64,000 bases of DNA, from assembly GCF_902497775.2 (NCBI RefSeq), contig NZ_OZ024668.1, positions 3,890,326 through 3,954,325 of the forward strand, in the 5' to 3' direction. The translations under genes were made by a program, and so were the position numbers. How positions within the stretch are numbered: position 1 is the first letter of the stretch; every line of letters begins with the position of its first letter. The DNA comes from Pseudomonas fluorescens (GTDB lineage Bacteria > Pseudomonadota > Gammaproteobacteria > Pseudomonadales > Pseudomonadaceae). Under the pieces are notes generated by a model. The model saw nothing but the letters and a program-made list of their open reading frames with translations, did not search any database and had not been told where the DNA came from. This document shows, one piece after another, positions 11,001-20,003 of this stretch.

Positions 11001-11914
11001 TCGCCCGGCAGGAACACCAGCACATCGCCCGGGCCCTTGCCCAGGCTGCGCTCGTGGGCGGCAATTTCGTCGAGAGTGGCAAGGATCGCCTGGTCAACGG
11101 TGAGGTCGTCCTCGACGCGGTTGCCCTCCTCGTCCTGCTCGCTGGTCAACGGCCGGTACCAGGTTTCCACCGGGTAGGTGCGGCCCGACACTTCGATGAT
11201 CGGCGCATCGTTGAAGTGCTTGGAGAAGCGCTCAAGGTCGATGGTCGCCGAGGTGATGATGACCTTGAGATCAGGGCGGCGCGGCAGCAGGGTCTTGAGG
11301 TAGCCGAGCAGAAAGTCGATGTTCAGGCTGCGCTCGTGAGCTTCGTCGACAATGATGGTGTCGTAGCGCTCAAGAAAACGGTCGTGCTGGGTTTCGGCCA
11401 GCAGGATGCCGTCGGTCATCAGCTTGACCAGGGTGTTGGCATCGCTCTGGTCTTCAAAGCGCACCTGGTAACCGACCAGCGCCCCCAGCGGCGTACCCAG
11501 CTCTTCGGCAACCCGGGTGGCGACGCTGCGCGCGGCAATCCGCCGGGGCTGGGTATGGGCGATCAGGCCGTGCTGGCCGCGGCCCAGCTCCAGGCAGATT
11601 TTCGGCAACTGGGTGGTTTTGCCCGAGCCGGTTTCGCCGGCAATGATCAGCACCTGATGCTCGGCCAACACCTTTTTGATCTCGTCACGCTTGGCCGCAA
11701 TCGGCAGGCTGTCGTCGTAACGGATGCTTGGCACACTGGCCTTGCGCGCAGTGACCTGGGCACAGGAGGCCTGGACCTTGTCGACCCATTGCGCGAGCTT
11801 GGCCTCATCCGGGCGCTTGCGCAGCTCGTGCATCTGCCGGCGCAGGCGGTGGCGCTCGGCAATCATGGCGTGGTCGAGGTTTTTCAGCAGTTGATCAATC
11901 GCGTGGTCAGTCAT
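8009..11914 (-). CDS. hrpA: ATP-dependent RNA helicase HrpA
   Basis: The 1301-residue protein is a DEAH-box helicase of the usual HrpA length. Near the N-terminus are Walker A GETGSGKTTQLPK (about residues 90-102), DEAHERS (motif II), SATID (motif III) and QRKGRCGRVEPG (motif VI). These are followed by the winged-helix/ratchet and OB-fold regions and the long C-terminal domain specific to HrpA. In E. coli, HrpA rescues stalled or collided ribosomes. It stands alone, with no co-directional partner close by. Confidence 0.95.
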   Translation of the reverse strand: MTDHAIDQLLKNLDHAMIAERHRLRRQMHELRKRPDEAKLAQWVDKVQASCAQVTARKASVPSIRYDDSLPIAAKRDEIKKVLAEHQVLIIAGETGSGKTTQLPKICLELGRGQHGLIAHTQPRRIAARSVATRVAEELGTPLGALVGYQVRFEDQSDANTLVKLMTDGILLAETQHDRFLERYDTIIVDEAHERSLNIDFLLGYLKTLLPRRPDLKVIITSATIDLERFSKHFNDAPIIEVSGRTYPVETWYRPLTSEQDEEGNRVEDDLTVDQAILATLDEIAAHERSLGKGPGDVLVFLPGEREIRDAAEMLRKAQVRHTEILPLYARLSPAEQQKIFQSHPGRRVVLATNVAETSLTVPGIRYVIDSGTARISRYSYRAKVQRLPIEAVSQASANQRKGRCGRVEPGICVRLYSEEDFNSRPAFTDPEILRTNLAAVILQMLHLRLGEIDAFPFIEPPDGKAISDGFNLLQELSAVNRENQLTPLGRQLARLPVDPRLGRMLLEGAKQGSLNELLIVASALSVQDPRERPPERQQAADQAHAQWKDADSDFAALVNLWRGFEEQRQALTASPLRNWCRKNFLNYLRLREWRDAHRQLSLICRDLQLSINKEPADYPRLHKAILSGLLSQIGQKTEDGDYLGARQRRFWVHPSSGLGKKRPQWLMTAELVETTKLYARMVAKIDSDWIEPLAGHLIKKNHFEPHWEKKRGQVVAFEQVTLYGLIVVGRRPVHYGPVDPVMSRELFIREALVGGEIQSKAKCLTANRRLLEQLDELEAKARRRDILADEETLYGFYEARLPAEIHQTATFDSWYRVNSQKDPQLLIMREEDVLAREASEVTAAQYPDTLRLGDLSLALSYHFEPNHPRDGVTVRVPAPLLPSLPGERLEWLVPGLLEAKCIALVRNLPKALRKNFVPVPDFVKAALQRMVFAEGSLPQALGRELLRMTGARVSDEAWAEAAAQVDSHLKMNLEVVDGQGKFLGEGRDLAELTARFAAASQAALAVPQTAQSQQPVQAKAFTPVAETAQQKFAGLSMTVYPALVEENGTVKEGRFSTQAEAEFQHRRALQRLLLQQLAEPAKFLRGKLPGLTELGLLYRELGRVEALVEDILLASLDSCILEGEATLPRDGAGLASLAERKRGSWAEHAERLARLTLEVLKLWHGLQKRFKGKIDLAQAVALNDIKQQLGNLVYPGFVRETPGLWLKELPRYLKAIELRLEKLGAQVQKDRVWSGELGNLWSQYKTRLDKHAQEGKRDEQLQLYRWWLEEYRVSLFAQQLGTKVPVSDKRLSKQWSQVEA

Positions 11915-12361
11915 GGGGGCTTTTTAGTCGTGCAGGTGAGCCTGCTTTTGCATGATCGGCTTTTCAAGGGCTGCGATTGTCGCAGATTTGCCGACGCTCG
12001 GCACGGTTGCGGGCTGGCGGACGATTGTTTAGTCGAGACTTATCTGAAGTTACCCAAAGGCTGATTTAATGAACCTTCCCCGGCATGGGAGTATCCAGGC
12101 ATGACTTCGTCTCCCGGTTTGCCCCGCCCGCTGCTGCGCCCTTCGTTCCCGAAGGTGCGGGCACGCTCCGGGGAAAATCCGCTGGTGCACATCATTCTCG
12201 CCTTCTGGGCCTTGTGGCACTGCCGCCATGCCCGCCCACCGGACGCCCGCCTCGCTCTGCACTGAACCGTGCGGCCAGTTTCTGGCCGACCTTCCTTGTC
12301 GATGACTGGCGCCTGACCGGCTGCACAGTCCTGTGCGCCTGAGGGCGCGAGCGAGAGCACC
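11915..12361. other. intergenic region between hrpA and the glutamine-synthetase-like gene
   Basis: These 447 bases separate two divergent genes. They hold one short open frame at 12101-12265 and two small hairpins (GCGGCCAGTTTCTGGCCG near 12270 and GCACAGTCCTGTGC near 12323) just before the glutamine-synthetase-like gene. The long leader and hairpins suggest post-initiation control of that gene, which is inference. Promoter elements were not identified with confidence. Confidence 0.5.
12101..12265 (+). CDS. possible 54-residue leader protein upstream of the polyamine genes
   Basis: An ATG-started frame encodes 54 residues, including a short hydrophobic stretch PLVHIILAFWALWHC in the middle and a basic, proline-containing tail ending ARLALH. 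A weak GGGAG and CAGG precede the start. It reads in the direction of the glutamine-synthetase-like gene and ends 96 bases before it. It might be a leader peptide or a tiny membrane protein, or it may be chance in GC-rich DNA. Conservation would decide; I recognise no family. Confidence 0.35.
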   Translation: MTSSPGLPRPLLRPSFPKVRARSGENPLVHIILAFWALWHCRHARPPDARLALH

Positions 12362-13726
12362 ATGCAATTTGCCCCCATCGAGCAGGCCCGAACATTCCTG
12401 GCCGCCAACCCCGACATCGAGATGATCGAGCTGTTTATCCTCGACGCCAACGGCGTGCCACGCGGCAAGCTGCTGCACCGTGAAGAACTGCTGGCGGTGT
12501 ACGAAAGCGGCCGGCCATTACCCAGTACCATCCTCGGCCTGACCCTCAATGGCGACGATGTGGAAAACTCCGGGCTGGTCTGGGATGTCGGCGATATCGA
12601 TTGCCGCGCCTACCCTTTGGAAAACAGCCTGGTGCGCCTGCCGTGGCGGCAGATTCCCACCGCGGCGCTGCAGGTCAGCATGCACCCCAGCGAAGGCATG
12701 CCGGCAAGCATCGCCGACCCGCGCCACCTGCTGGTCAAGGTCATCGATGCGCTCAAGGCCGATGGTTACTACCCGGTGATGGCCTGCGAGCTGGAGTTCT
12801 ACCTGCTCGATCAGCAACGCGACAGCCATGGCCGCCCGCAGCCGGCACTGGACAGCGACGGCGGCCGCCCGCGCGGTACCCAGGTCTATGGCCTGCGCGA
12901 GCTGGAGCAGATCGAACCGTTTCTCGCCGACCTCTATGGCGCCTGCAAAGCCCAGGGCATCCCGGCGCGCACGGCGATTTCCGAGTACGCCCCGGGCCAG
13001 GTGGAAATCACCCTGGAGCACGGCGACGCGCTGCTGGCCATGGACCAGGCGGTGCGCTACAAGCGCCTGGTCAAGGGTGTGGCGCACAAGCACGGGATGC
13101 AGGCCTGCTTCATGGCCAAGCCATTCGATCACCTGGCCGGCACCGGCATGCACATGCACGTGAGCCTGGCCGATGCCCAGGGCAATAATCTCTATGCCAG
13201 CGAAGACAAGGCCGGCACGCCATTGCTGCGCCAGTCGGTGGCCGGCATGCTCAAGCTGCTGCTCGATTCGCTGTTGCTGTTCTGTCCCAACGCCAACTCC
13301 TACCGACGCTTCCAGGCCAACAGCTACGCACCGCTCGCACCAACCTGGGGCGTCGACAACCGCACCGTCAGCCTGCGCGTACCCGGCGGCCCAGCCAATA
13401 GCCGGCACATCGAGCACCGCATCTGCGGCGCCGACGCCAACCCTTACCTGGCCGCGGCAGCGATCCTCGCCAGCCTGCATCACGGTATCCGCCAACAGCT
13501 CGACCCGGGCGCACCGGTCGAGGGCAATGGCTACGCCCAGGCCACCGAACTGCTGCCAACCGACTGGCTGACCTCGCTGACAGCACTGGAGCGTTCGAGT
13601 TGGGCCCGGGAGGCCTTCGGCGCCGAGTTCCTCGGTGTATATCTTGCGGTCAAGCGTGCCGAGTACCGCCAGTTCATGGCCGAAGTCGGCGAACAGGACT
13701 GGCGCTGGTACCTGACCCAGGCCTGA
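12362..13726 (+). CDS. glutamine-synthetase-like gamma-glutamylpolyamine synthetase
   Basis: The 454-residue protein has the glutamine synthetase fold: an N-terminal beta-grasp domain (about residues 15-110) and a catalytic domain with ACELEFYLLD, QVEITLEH, GTGMHMHVSL, the ATP-site stretch NRTVSLRVPGG and NPYLAAAAILAS. It is shorter than nitrogen-assimilating GlnA and lacks the adenylylation loop context. Together with the FAD oxidase gene 29 bases downstream, it fits the PuuA/PauA group, which joins glutamate to putrescine or other polyamines using ATP as the first step of polyamine breakdown. Which amine is used cannot be read from the sequence. Confidence 0.87.
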   Translation: MQFAPIEQARTFLAANPDIEMIELFILDANGVPRGKLLHREELLAVYESGRPLPSTILGLTLNGDDVENSGLVWDVGDIDCRAYPLENSLVRLPWRQIPTAALQVSMHPSEGMPASIADPRHLLVKVIDALKADGYYPVMACELEFYLLDQQRDSHGRPQPALDSDGGRPRGTQVYGLRELEQIEPFLADLYGACKAQGIPARTAISEYAPGQVEITLEHGDALLAMDQAVRYKRLVKGVAHKHGMQACFMAKPFDHLAGTGMHMHVSLADAQGNNLYASEDKAGTPLLRQSVAGMLKLLLDSLLLFCPNANSYRRFQANSYAPLAPTWGVDNRTVSLRVPGGPANSRHIEHRICGADANPYLAAAAILASLHHGIRQQLDPGAPVEGNGYAQATELLPTDWLTSLTALERSSWAREAFGAEFLGVYLAVKRAEYRQFMAEVGEQDWRWYLTQA

Positions 13727-13755
13727 CTCTTTATTTTTGCGCCAAGGATTTTGTT

Positions 13756-15063
13756 ATGAATGCAGCCGTAAACGCCGGCCCTGCCCAGCGCAGTGCCTCC
13801 TACTACACCGCGAGCCTGAACGACGCCACCCAGTACCCGACCCTCAAGGGCACGGTGAAGGTTGATGTGGCAATCATCGGCGGTGGCTTTACCGGTGTGG
13901 CCAGCGCCGTGGAGCTGGCCGAGCGCGGCCTGAAGGTCGCCATCGTCGAAACCAACCGCATCGGCTGGGGCGCCAGCGGGCGCAACGGCGGCCAGGTCAC
14001 CGGCAGCCTCTCGGGCGATGAAGCGATGCGCAAGCAGATGCGCGACAAGCTCGGCGATGACGTCGATGATTTCATCTGGCACCTGCGCTGGCGCGGCCAC
14101 CAGATCATCGAGCAAAGGGTCGAGCGCTACGGCATCGACTGCGACCTCAAGCGCGGCCACCTGCACGCGGCGATGAAAGACGCGCACATGGGTGAACTGC
14201 GCGCCTTCGCCGCCGAGGCCGAACGCCGCGGCATGGGTGATCAGGTCGAGCTGCTCGACCACCAGGCCATGCGCGAACACCTGCAAAGCCCGCTGTACCT
14301 GGGCGCGCTGAAAAACCGCCGTAACCTGCACCTGCACCCGCTCAACCTGTGCCTGGGCGAAGCGCGCGCCGCGCACAGCCTGGGCGCACTGATCTTCGAG
14401 AACTCCGAGGTACTGGACATCGTCCATGGCGACCGGCCGGCGGTGGTGACTGCCCACGGGCGGGTCGAAGCCAAGCAGATCCTGCTGGCCGGCGATGTGT
14501 ATCACAAGCTGGAAAAGCGCCAGCTCAAGGGCAAGATTTTCCCGGCCATGGGCGGTATCGTCACCACCGCGCCGCTGGGTGACCTGGCCGCACAGATCAA
14601 CCCCCAGGACCTGGCGGTGTACGACTGCCGCTTCGTCCTCGACTACTACCGGCTGACTGCCGATGGTCGCCTGCTGTTTGGCGGTGGCGCCAACTATTCC
14701 GGGCGCGATTCACGGGATATCGCCGGCGAACTGCGCCCATGCATCGAGCGCACCTTTCCGGCGCTCAAGGGCGTGCCGATCGAGTTCCAGTGGAGCTGTG
14801 CGATGGGGATTGTGGTCAATCGCATTCCGCAGTTGGGCAAGCTTTCGGACAACGTCTGGTACTGCCAGGGCTATTCCGGGCACGGCATCGCCACCAGCCA
14901 TATCATGGGCGAAATCATGGCCCAAGCCCTGACCGGGACGCTGGAAAAGTTCGATACCTTTGCCGGCTGCAAACACATCAAGGTGCCGATAGGCGATGTG
15001 CTGGGCAATCCGTTGCTGGCGGCGGGGATGTGGTATTACCAGATGCTTGAAAAACTGCGGTGA
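13756..15063 (+). CDS. FAD-dependent gamma-glutamylpolyamine oxidoreductase (PuuB/PauB type)
   Basis: An ATG at 13756 gives 435 residues. The dinucleotide-binding motif VAIIGGGFTGVASAVELAERG lies at about residues 37-57, followed by the DAO-family motif WGASGRNGGQVTGS. The C-terminal WYCQGYSGHGIATSHIMGE is the second FAD-contacting block of amino-acid/amine oxidases. Such enzymes oxidise the terminal amine of gamma-glutamyl-putrescine to the aldehyde. It directly follows the matching synthetase and ends before a palindromic repeat that separates it from convergent fadD1. Confidence 0.88.
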   Translation: MNAAVNAGPAQRSASYYTASLNDATQYPTLKGTVKVDVAIIGGGFTGVASAVELAERGLKVAIVETNRIGWGASGRNGGQVTGSLSGDEAMRKQMRDKLGDDVDDFIWHLRWRGHQIIEQRVERYGIDCDLKRGHLHAAMKDAHMGELRAFAAEAERRGMGDQVELLDHQAMREHLQSPLYLGALKNRRNLHLHPLNLCLGEARAAHSLGALIFENSEVLDIVHGDRPAVVTAHGRVEAKQILLAGDVYHKLEKRQLKGKIFPAMGGIVTTAPLGDLAAQINPQDLAVYDCRFVLDYYRLTADGRLLFGGGANYSGRDSRDIAGELRPCIERTFPALKGVPIEFQWSCAMGIVVNRIPQLGKLSDNVWYCQGYSGHGIATSHIMGEIMAQALTGTLEKFDTFAGCKHIKVPIGDVLGNPLLAAGMWYYQMLEKLR

Positions 15064-15070
15064 AACCATC

Positions 15071-15131
15071 GCTGGCAAGCCAGCCCCCACAGGTACGGTG
15101 TACATCGAACCTGTGGGGCTGGCTTGCCAGC
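15071..15131. repeat. long palindrome between convergent genes
   Basis: Arms of about 23 bases (left arm starting GCTGGCAAGCCAGCCCCCAC) surround a loop of about 14 bases. The element sits between the stops of the PuuB-like gene and fadD1. It resembles the GCTGGCTTGCCAGC class of Pseudomonas REP elements and could stop transcription from both sides. Confidence 0.85.
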
Positions 15132-15158
15132 AATCGAGCGCGAAGCGCTCGCCGTGAC

Positions 15159-16856
15159 TCAGGCGATCTTCTTCAGGCCCAGCTTCTTCATCTCTTCATC
15201 ACGCAGTTCACGCCGCAGGATCTTGCCGACGTTGGTGGTCGGCAGCGCATCTCGGAACTCGACAAAGCGCGGCACCTTGTAGCCGGTGACATTGGCGCGC
15301 ATATGCTCCATCACCTGCTCCTTGGTCACGGTCATGCCCGGCTTGACCACGATGAAGATCTTGATCACTTCACCGGACTTCTCGTCCGGCACGCCGATGG
15401 CCGCACACTGCAGCACACCCGGCAAGGCCGCCAACACGTCCTCGAGCTCGTTCGGGTAGACGTTGAAACCGGAGACCAGAATCATGTCCTTCTTGCGATC
15501 GACGATACGCATGTAGCCATCCGGCTGGATCAAGGCGATGTCACCGGTCTTCAGCCAGCCTTCGCTGTCGAGGATCTCGTTGGTGGCGTCTTCACGCTGC
15601 CAGTAGCCCTTCATCACCTGCGGCCCCTTCACGCACAGTTCGCCGACTTCGCCCAGGGCAAGTTCAACACCTGCGTCGTCGATGATCTTGCACAGGGTCG
15701 AAGGCACTGGAATGCCGATGGTGCCGATCTGGTTCTGATCGACCGGGTTGACCGCCGCCACCGGGCTGGTCTCGGTCATGCCGTAGCCTTCGCAGATGGC
15801 GCAACCGGTCACCGCCTTCCAGCGCTCGGCCACACTCATCTGCAGCGCCATGCCGCCCGACAGGGTGATCTTCAGGCCGGAGAAATCCAGCTTGCGGAAG
15901 TTCTCGTTGTTGCACAGGGCAACGAACAGGGTATTGAGGCCGACAAAGCCACTGAACTTCCACTTGCCCAGTTCCTTGACCATCGCCGGCAAGTCACGCG
16001 GGTTGCTGATCAGGATGTTGTGGCTACCGATCAGCATCATCGCCATGCAGTGAAAGGTAAAGGCGTAGATGTGGTACAGCGGCAACGGGGTAATCAGGAT
16101 CTCGCAACCTTCATTGAGGTCAGCGCCCATCAATGCCCGGCACTGCAGCATGTTGGCGACCAGGTTACGGTGGGTCAGCATGGCGCCCTTGGCAATACCG
16201 GTAGTGCCACCGGTGTATTGCAACACGGCGACGTCACTGCTGTCCGGATTGGCTTCATTGACAGCCTGTCCGCGACCTTTGCTCAATGCCTCATTGAACT
16301 TCACCGCTTTGGGCAGGTGATAGGCCGGGACCATCTTCTTCACATATTTGATCACGCTGTTGATCAACAGACGCTTAACCGGTGGTAACAGGTCGGCCAC
16401 TTCGGTGACAATAACGTGTTTGACTTGGCTCTTGGGCACCACCTTCTCGGCCAGGTGCGCCATGTTCGCCAGGCAGACCAGTGCCTTGGCGCCGGAGTCA
16501 TTGAACTGGTGTTCCATTTCCCGCGCGGTATACAGCGGGTTGGTGTTGACCACGATCAGGCCCGCACGCAGGGCACCGAACACGGCAACAGGGTATTGCA
16601 GGACGTTGGGCAGCTGCACGGCAATACGATCACCCGGCTGCAGGTCGGTATGCTGTTGCAGGTAGGCGGCAAAGGCCCCCGACAACTCATACAACTCGCC
16701 GTATGTAATGGTTTTGCCCAGGTTGCTAAAGGCCGGTTTATCGGCAAAGCGTTGGCAAGACTGCTTCAATACCGCCTGAATATTCGGATACTCATCAGGA
16801 TTGATTTGCGAGGCAATCCCGGCTGGGTACTTATCCTTCCAAAAATTTTCGATCAT
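15159..16856 (-). CDS. fadD1: long-chain fatty acid-CoA ligase FadD1
   Basis: The 565-residue protein starts at MIENFWKDKYPAG. This start is chosen over an in-frame ATG 36 bases upstream because GGAGGAG lies nine bases before it. The adenylate-forming enzyme motifs are present: P-loop YTGGTTGIAKGAMLTH (about residues 210-225), YGMTET, TGDIALIQPDGY, and the C-terminal lysine motif GKILRRELRD. It activates long-chain fatty acids to acyl-CoA for beta-oxidation at the inner membrane. It is one of two tandem FadD genes with hydrolase and PhaJ genes alongside, the same arrangement as P. putida PP_4549-4552 as I recall it. Confidence 0.93.
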   Translation of the reverse strand: MIENFWKDKYPAGIASQINPDEYPNIQAVLKQSCQRFADKPAFSNLGKTITYGELYELSGAFAAYLQQHTDLQPGDRIAVQLPNVLQYPVAVFGALRAGLIVVNTNPLYTAREMEHQFNDSGAKALVCLANMAHLAEKVVPKSQVKHVIVTEVADLLPPVKRLLINSVIKYVKKMVPAYHLPKAVKFNEALSKGRGQAVNEANPDSSDVAVLQYTGGTTGIAKGAMLTHRNLVANMLQCRALMGADLNEGCEILITPLPLYHIYAFTFHCMAMMLIGSHNILISNPRDLPAMVKELGKWKFSGFVGLNTLFVALCNNENFRKLDFSGLKITLSGGMALQMSVAERWKAVTGCAICEGYGMTETSPVAAVNPVDQNQIGTIGIPVPSTLCKIIDDAGVELALGEVGELCVKGPQVMKGYWQREDATNEILDSEGWLKTGDIALIQPDGYMRIVDRKKDMILVSGFNVYPNELEDVLAALPGVLQCAAIGVPDEKSGEVIKIFIVVKPGMTVTKEQVMEHMRANVTGYKVPRFVEFRDALPTTNVGKILRRELRDEEMKKLGLKKIA

Positions 16857-17078
16857 GGAAGCCCACTCCTCCAGCAACAGCGAATTCTTCACCGCAGTCG
16901 ATGCGATTATTATTGATATAAGATTACGGTTTATTGCAAACCTGATAATCCGAAGCGGGCCGAGAGTAGCAGCTTTGCCAAGGGCCGCCTAGAGCTAAAG
17001 TAGCCAAAACAGTCACAGAAATGACTCTTGATAATTACGTAGTCATTTTTAGAGTAAAAATTCTAAAGCCTTGGGTTT

Positions 17079-17123
17079 CAAGCTACAAGCCACACGCTGG
17101 CCGTGCTTGTAGCTTGTAGCTTG
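17079..17123. repeat. inverted repeat after fadD2 with GCTTGTAGCTTG units
   Basis: The arm CAAGCTACAAGC is followed 14 bases later by GCTTGTAGCTTG, then by one further overlapping TAGCTTG unit. It begins four bases after the fadD2 stop on the minus strand. Short repeats of this AGCTTGTAGCTTG type are common between Pseudomonas genes. It could work as the fadD2 transcript terminator, although no long T run follows. Confidence 0.65.
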
Positions 17124-17126
17124 TCC

Positions 17127-18815
17127 TCACGCTATATCGCGCAGCTCCCGGCGCAGGATCTTGCCCACCGCCGTCATCGGCAACGAGTCCCTCAGCACAA
17201 TGTGCTTGGGCACCTTGTAGCCCGTGAAGTTGGCCTTGCAGTAGGCCTTCAGCTCTTCAAGGCTCACCCCGCCCTCACGCGCCACCACGAACAACTTCAC
17301 CGCCTCGCCCGAACGTTCGTCGGGGATGCCGATTACCGCGCAATTGGCTACCTGCGGATGGCCCATCACCACCTCTTCGATTTCGTTCGGGTACACGTTG
17401 AAGCCCGAGACGATGATCATGTCCTTCTTGCGGTCAACGATGCGGGTGAAGCCATCCTGGTCGATCACCGCGATGTCGCCGGTCTTGAACCAGCCTTCGC
17501 TGTCGAGCACCTCGGCGGTGGCCTCGGGGTGCTGCCAGTAGCCCTTCATCACCTGCGGGCCTTTGATGCATAGCTCGCCACGCTCGCCAAACGGCTGCTC
17601 GACACCGTCATCGTCAATGACCTTGAACGCCGTGCCCGGCAGCGGAATGCCCACGGTACCCAGGCGTGCCAGTTGGCCATACGGATTGGTACTGGCTACC
17701 GGCGAGGTTTCGGTCAGCCCGTAGCCTTCGACGATACGACACCCCGTCAGGCTTTCCCAACGGTCGGCGGTGGCGGTGACCAGCGCCGTGCCGCCGGAGT
17801 TGGTGACCTTCAGCGCCGAGAAATCGAGGTTCTTGAAATCGGGGTGGTTCATCAACGCCACGAACAGGGTGTTAAGGCCGACCAAGCCGGAAAACTTCCA
17901 CTTTTTCAGTTCCTTGACGAAGCCCGGGATATCCCGCGGATTGGTGATCAACACGTTGTGGTTACCGGTGACCACCATGCACATGCAGTTCGCGGTAAAG
18001 GCATAGATATGGTAGAGCGGCAGCGGTGCGATCATCACCTCCTGCCCTTCCTTGATCATTCGCTGGCCGTCCGGCCCGTGCTGGGAGAAGCAGGCCAGCA
18101 CCTGGAGCATGTTCGCCACCAGGTTGCCGTGGGTCAGCATCGCGCCCTTGGCCAGGCCCGTGGTACCGCCGGTGTACTGCAGCACGGCGATGTCGTCGAG
18201 GCTCAGCGATACCGGCTTGAGCGACTGGCCACGGCCCTGGGCCAAGGCGCTCTTGAAAGGTACCGCCTGTGGCAGGCGGTAGTCCGGGACCATCTTCTTG
18301 ACCTTGCTGACGATGGTATTGACCAGCCAGCCCTTGGCCGTCGGCAGCATGTCCCCCATCTTCGCCTCGATGAGGAATTCGATGCCGGTGTCGGGCAGCA
18401 CCTCCTGCACCAGCTTGCCGAACATGTTCAGGTACACCAGCGCCCTGGCACCGGAATCCTTGAACTGGTGACGCATCTCGCGGGCGGTATACAGCGGGTT
18501 GGTGTTGACCACGATCAGCCCGGCGCGCATAGCACCGAACACGGCGATGGGGTACTGCAGCACGTTGGGCATCTGCACCGCGATGCGATCGCCCGGCACC
18601 AGGTCGGTGTGCTGCTGAAGGTACGCGGCAAAGGCTGCGCAATAGCGTTCGAGTTCGGCGAAGCTCAGGGTCACCCCGAGATTGCTGAACGCCGGGCGGT
18701 CAGCGAATTTCTTGCAGGAGCGTTCGAACACTTCGACCACTGACTTGTAAGCATTTATGTCAATTTGCGAAGGAACGCCTGCCGGGCGCTTGTCATTCCA
18801 GAAATCAGCTTGCAT
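17127..18815 (-). CDS. fadD2: long-chain fatty acid-CoA ligase FadD2
   Basis: The 562-residue paralogue of FadD1 has the same motifs (YTGGTTGLAKGAMLTH, YGLTET, TGDIAVIDQDGF, GKILRRELRD) and near-collinear sequence, pointing to an old tandem duplication. It has its own leader upstream of 18815, and the 270 bases between it and fadD1 contain a hairpin plus an AT-rich stretch. The genes may therefore be transcribed separately. In P. aeruginosa and P. putida the two enzymes are both used for fatty acids but differ in chain-length preference and induction; which applies here cannot be seen. Confidence 0.92.
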   Translation of the reverse strand: MQADFWNDKRPAGVPSQIDINAYKSVVEVFERSCKKFADRPAFSNLGVTLSFAELERYCAAFAAYLQQHTDLVPGDRIAVQMPNVLQYPIAVFGAMRAGLIVVNTNPLYTAREMRHQFKDSGARALVYLNMFGKLVQEVLPDTGIEFLIEAKMGDMLPTAKGWLVNTIVSKVKKMVPDYRLPQAVPFKSALAQGRGQSLKPVSLSLDDIAVLQYTGGTTGLAKGAMLTHGNLVANMLQVLACFSQHGPDGQRMIKEGQEVMIAPLPLYHIYAFTANCMCMVVTGNHNVLITNPRDIPGFVKELKKWKFSGLVGLNTLFVALMNHPDFKNLDFSALKVTNSGGTALVTATADRWESLTGCRIVEGYGLTETSPVASTNPYGQLARLGTVGIPLPGTAFKVIDDDGVEQPFGERGELCIKGPQVMKGYWQHPEATAEVLDSEGWFKTGDIAVIDQDGFTRIVDRKKDMIIVSGFNVYPNEIEEVVMGHPQVANCAVIGIPDERSGEAVKLFVVAREGGVSLEELKAYCKANFTGYKVPKHIVLRDSLPMTAVGKILRRELRDIA

Positions 18816-19024
18816 TTATTCTTGTCCTCATACCTGAGCCGTTCCGGCCCCCTTGCCAGCGTGGCGAAGAAGGTGCTTTGCCGACGTTAGCAGGTATGTC
18901 GCAGGTGGCAAATACGCCAAGCGCTGTCATTAACATTGTGAATCTTATTGCTGATGACCCTGCGATTGTGTGCCTGGGTTATACACTGAGCTGACTTACC
19001 GACTTGCGTGCACAAGGACCCGCC

Positions 19025-19969
19025 ATGCACCACGATGCGTTCTGGCTCCCAGCCAGTGATCACTGCAGCCTCTACGTTTATCAATGGCTGCCGGCCACGC
19101 CGATCAAGGCGGTGGTGCTGCTGGCCCACGGCATGGCCGAGCATGCCGGGCGCTATCAACGCCTGGGTGAAGCCCTGAGCAGTGCCGGCTACGCCCTGTT
19201 CGCCCATGACCAGCGCGGCCATGGACGCACCGCCGAACTTGGCACTTTAGGCCTGTTCGCCCGGCACAATGGCTGGAACAGCGTGATCAATGACCTGGGC
19301 TTGCTCAGCCAGCACATCGGCCAGCAGTTTCCGGGCACGCCGGTGTTCCTGTTTGGCCACAGCATGGGCAGCTACATCGCCCAGGCCTACCTGATGCACC
19401 ACAGTGCCAGCCTGCAGGGCGCAATTCTCAGCGGTTCGAACTTCCAGCCCCCGGCCCTGTACCGCACGGCCTGCCTGATCGCCCGCTTCGAAGCCTGGCG
19501 CCAGGGCCCGCTGGGCCATAGCGCGCTGATCGAGTGGCTGTCGTTTGGCTCGTTCAACAAGGCCTTCAAGCCCAACCGCACGGCCTTCGACTGGCTCAGC
19601 CGCGACAACGGCGAAGTCGACAAGTATGCTACCGACCCGATGTGCGGCTTTCGCTGCAGCAACCGTTTGTGGATCGACTTGCTGATGGGCCTGGAGCAAA
19701 TCAGCCAGCCGCGTAACCTGGCGCAAATCGATCCGAACCTGCCGATCCTGGTGATGGGCGGTGAATGTGATCCGGTCAGTGCCGGCAAGCGTCTCAAAGA
19801 TCTGGCCGGTGCCTTGCGCCTGGCCGGCAATCAGCATGTGCAGTTACAGCTCTACCCTCAGGCGCGGCACGAGCTGCTCAACGAAATCAACCGTGACGAG
19901 GTCACGGCCGCCATTCTCGACTGGCTGGAGCAGGCCCTGGCCATTGGCCGCCCCGCCCGCAGCGAATGA
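19025..19969 (+). CDS. alpha/beta hydrolase, monoacylglycerol-lipase-like
   Basis: The 314-residue protein starts at ATG 19025 with AAGGA close upstream; a TTG seven codons earlier is less likely. It has the serine hydrolase 4 layout: an oxyanion region VLLAHGMAEHAGRY near residue 40, nucleophile elbow FGHSMGSY (about residue 115), acid residue in GGECDPVS and histidine in ARHELLNE. These enzymes cleave monoacylglycerols or lysophospholipids. Its place between fadD2 (divergent) and phaJ (34 bases downstream) suggests a job in releasing fatty acids for the neighbouring ligases. Confidence 0.87.
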   Translation: MHHDAFWLPASDHCSLYVYQWLPATPIKAVVLLAHGMAEHAGRYQRLGEALSSAGYALFAHDQRGHGRTAELGTLGLFARHNGWNSVINDLGLLSQHIGQQFPGTPVFLFGHSMGSYIAQAYLMHHSASLQGAILSGSNFQPPALYRTACLIARFEAWRQGPLGHSALIEWLSFGSFNKAFKPNRTAFDWLSRDNGEVDKYATDPMCGFRCSNRLWIDLLMGLEQISQPRNLAQIDPNLPILVMGGECDPVSAGKRLKDLAGALRLAGNQHVQLQLYPQARHELLNEINRDEVTAAILDWLEQALAIGRPARSE

Positions 19970-20003
19970 CCGGCCGCCCCGCACGACAGAAGGAAAGCCA
20001 AGC

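Noticed and set aside
16857..16980. GTTTATTGCAAAC upstream of fadD1 as a PsrA/FadR-type operator
   Set aside because: The half-sites are in the opposite order to the PsrA pattern (CAAAC-GTTTG) and there is only one copy.
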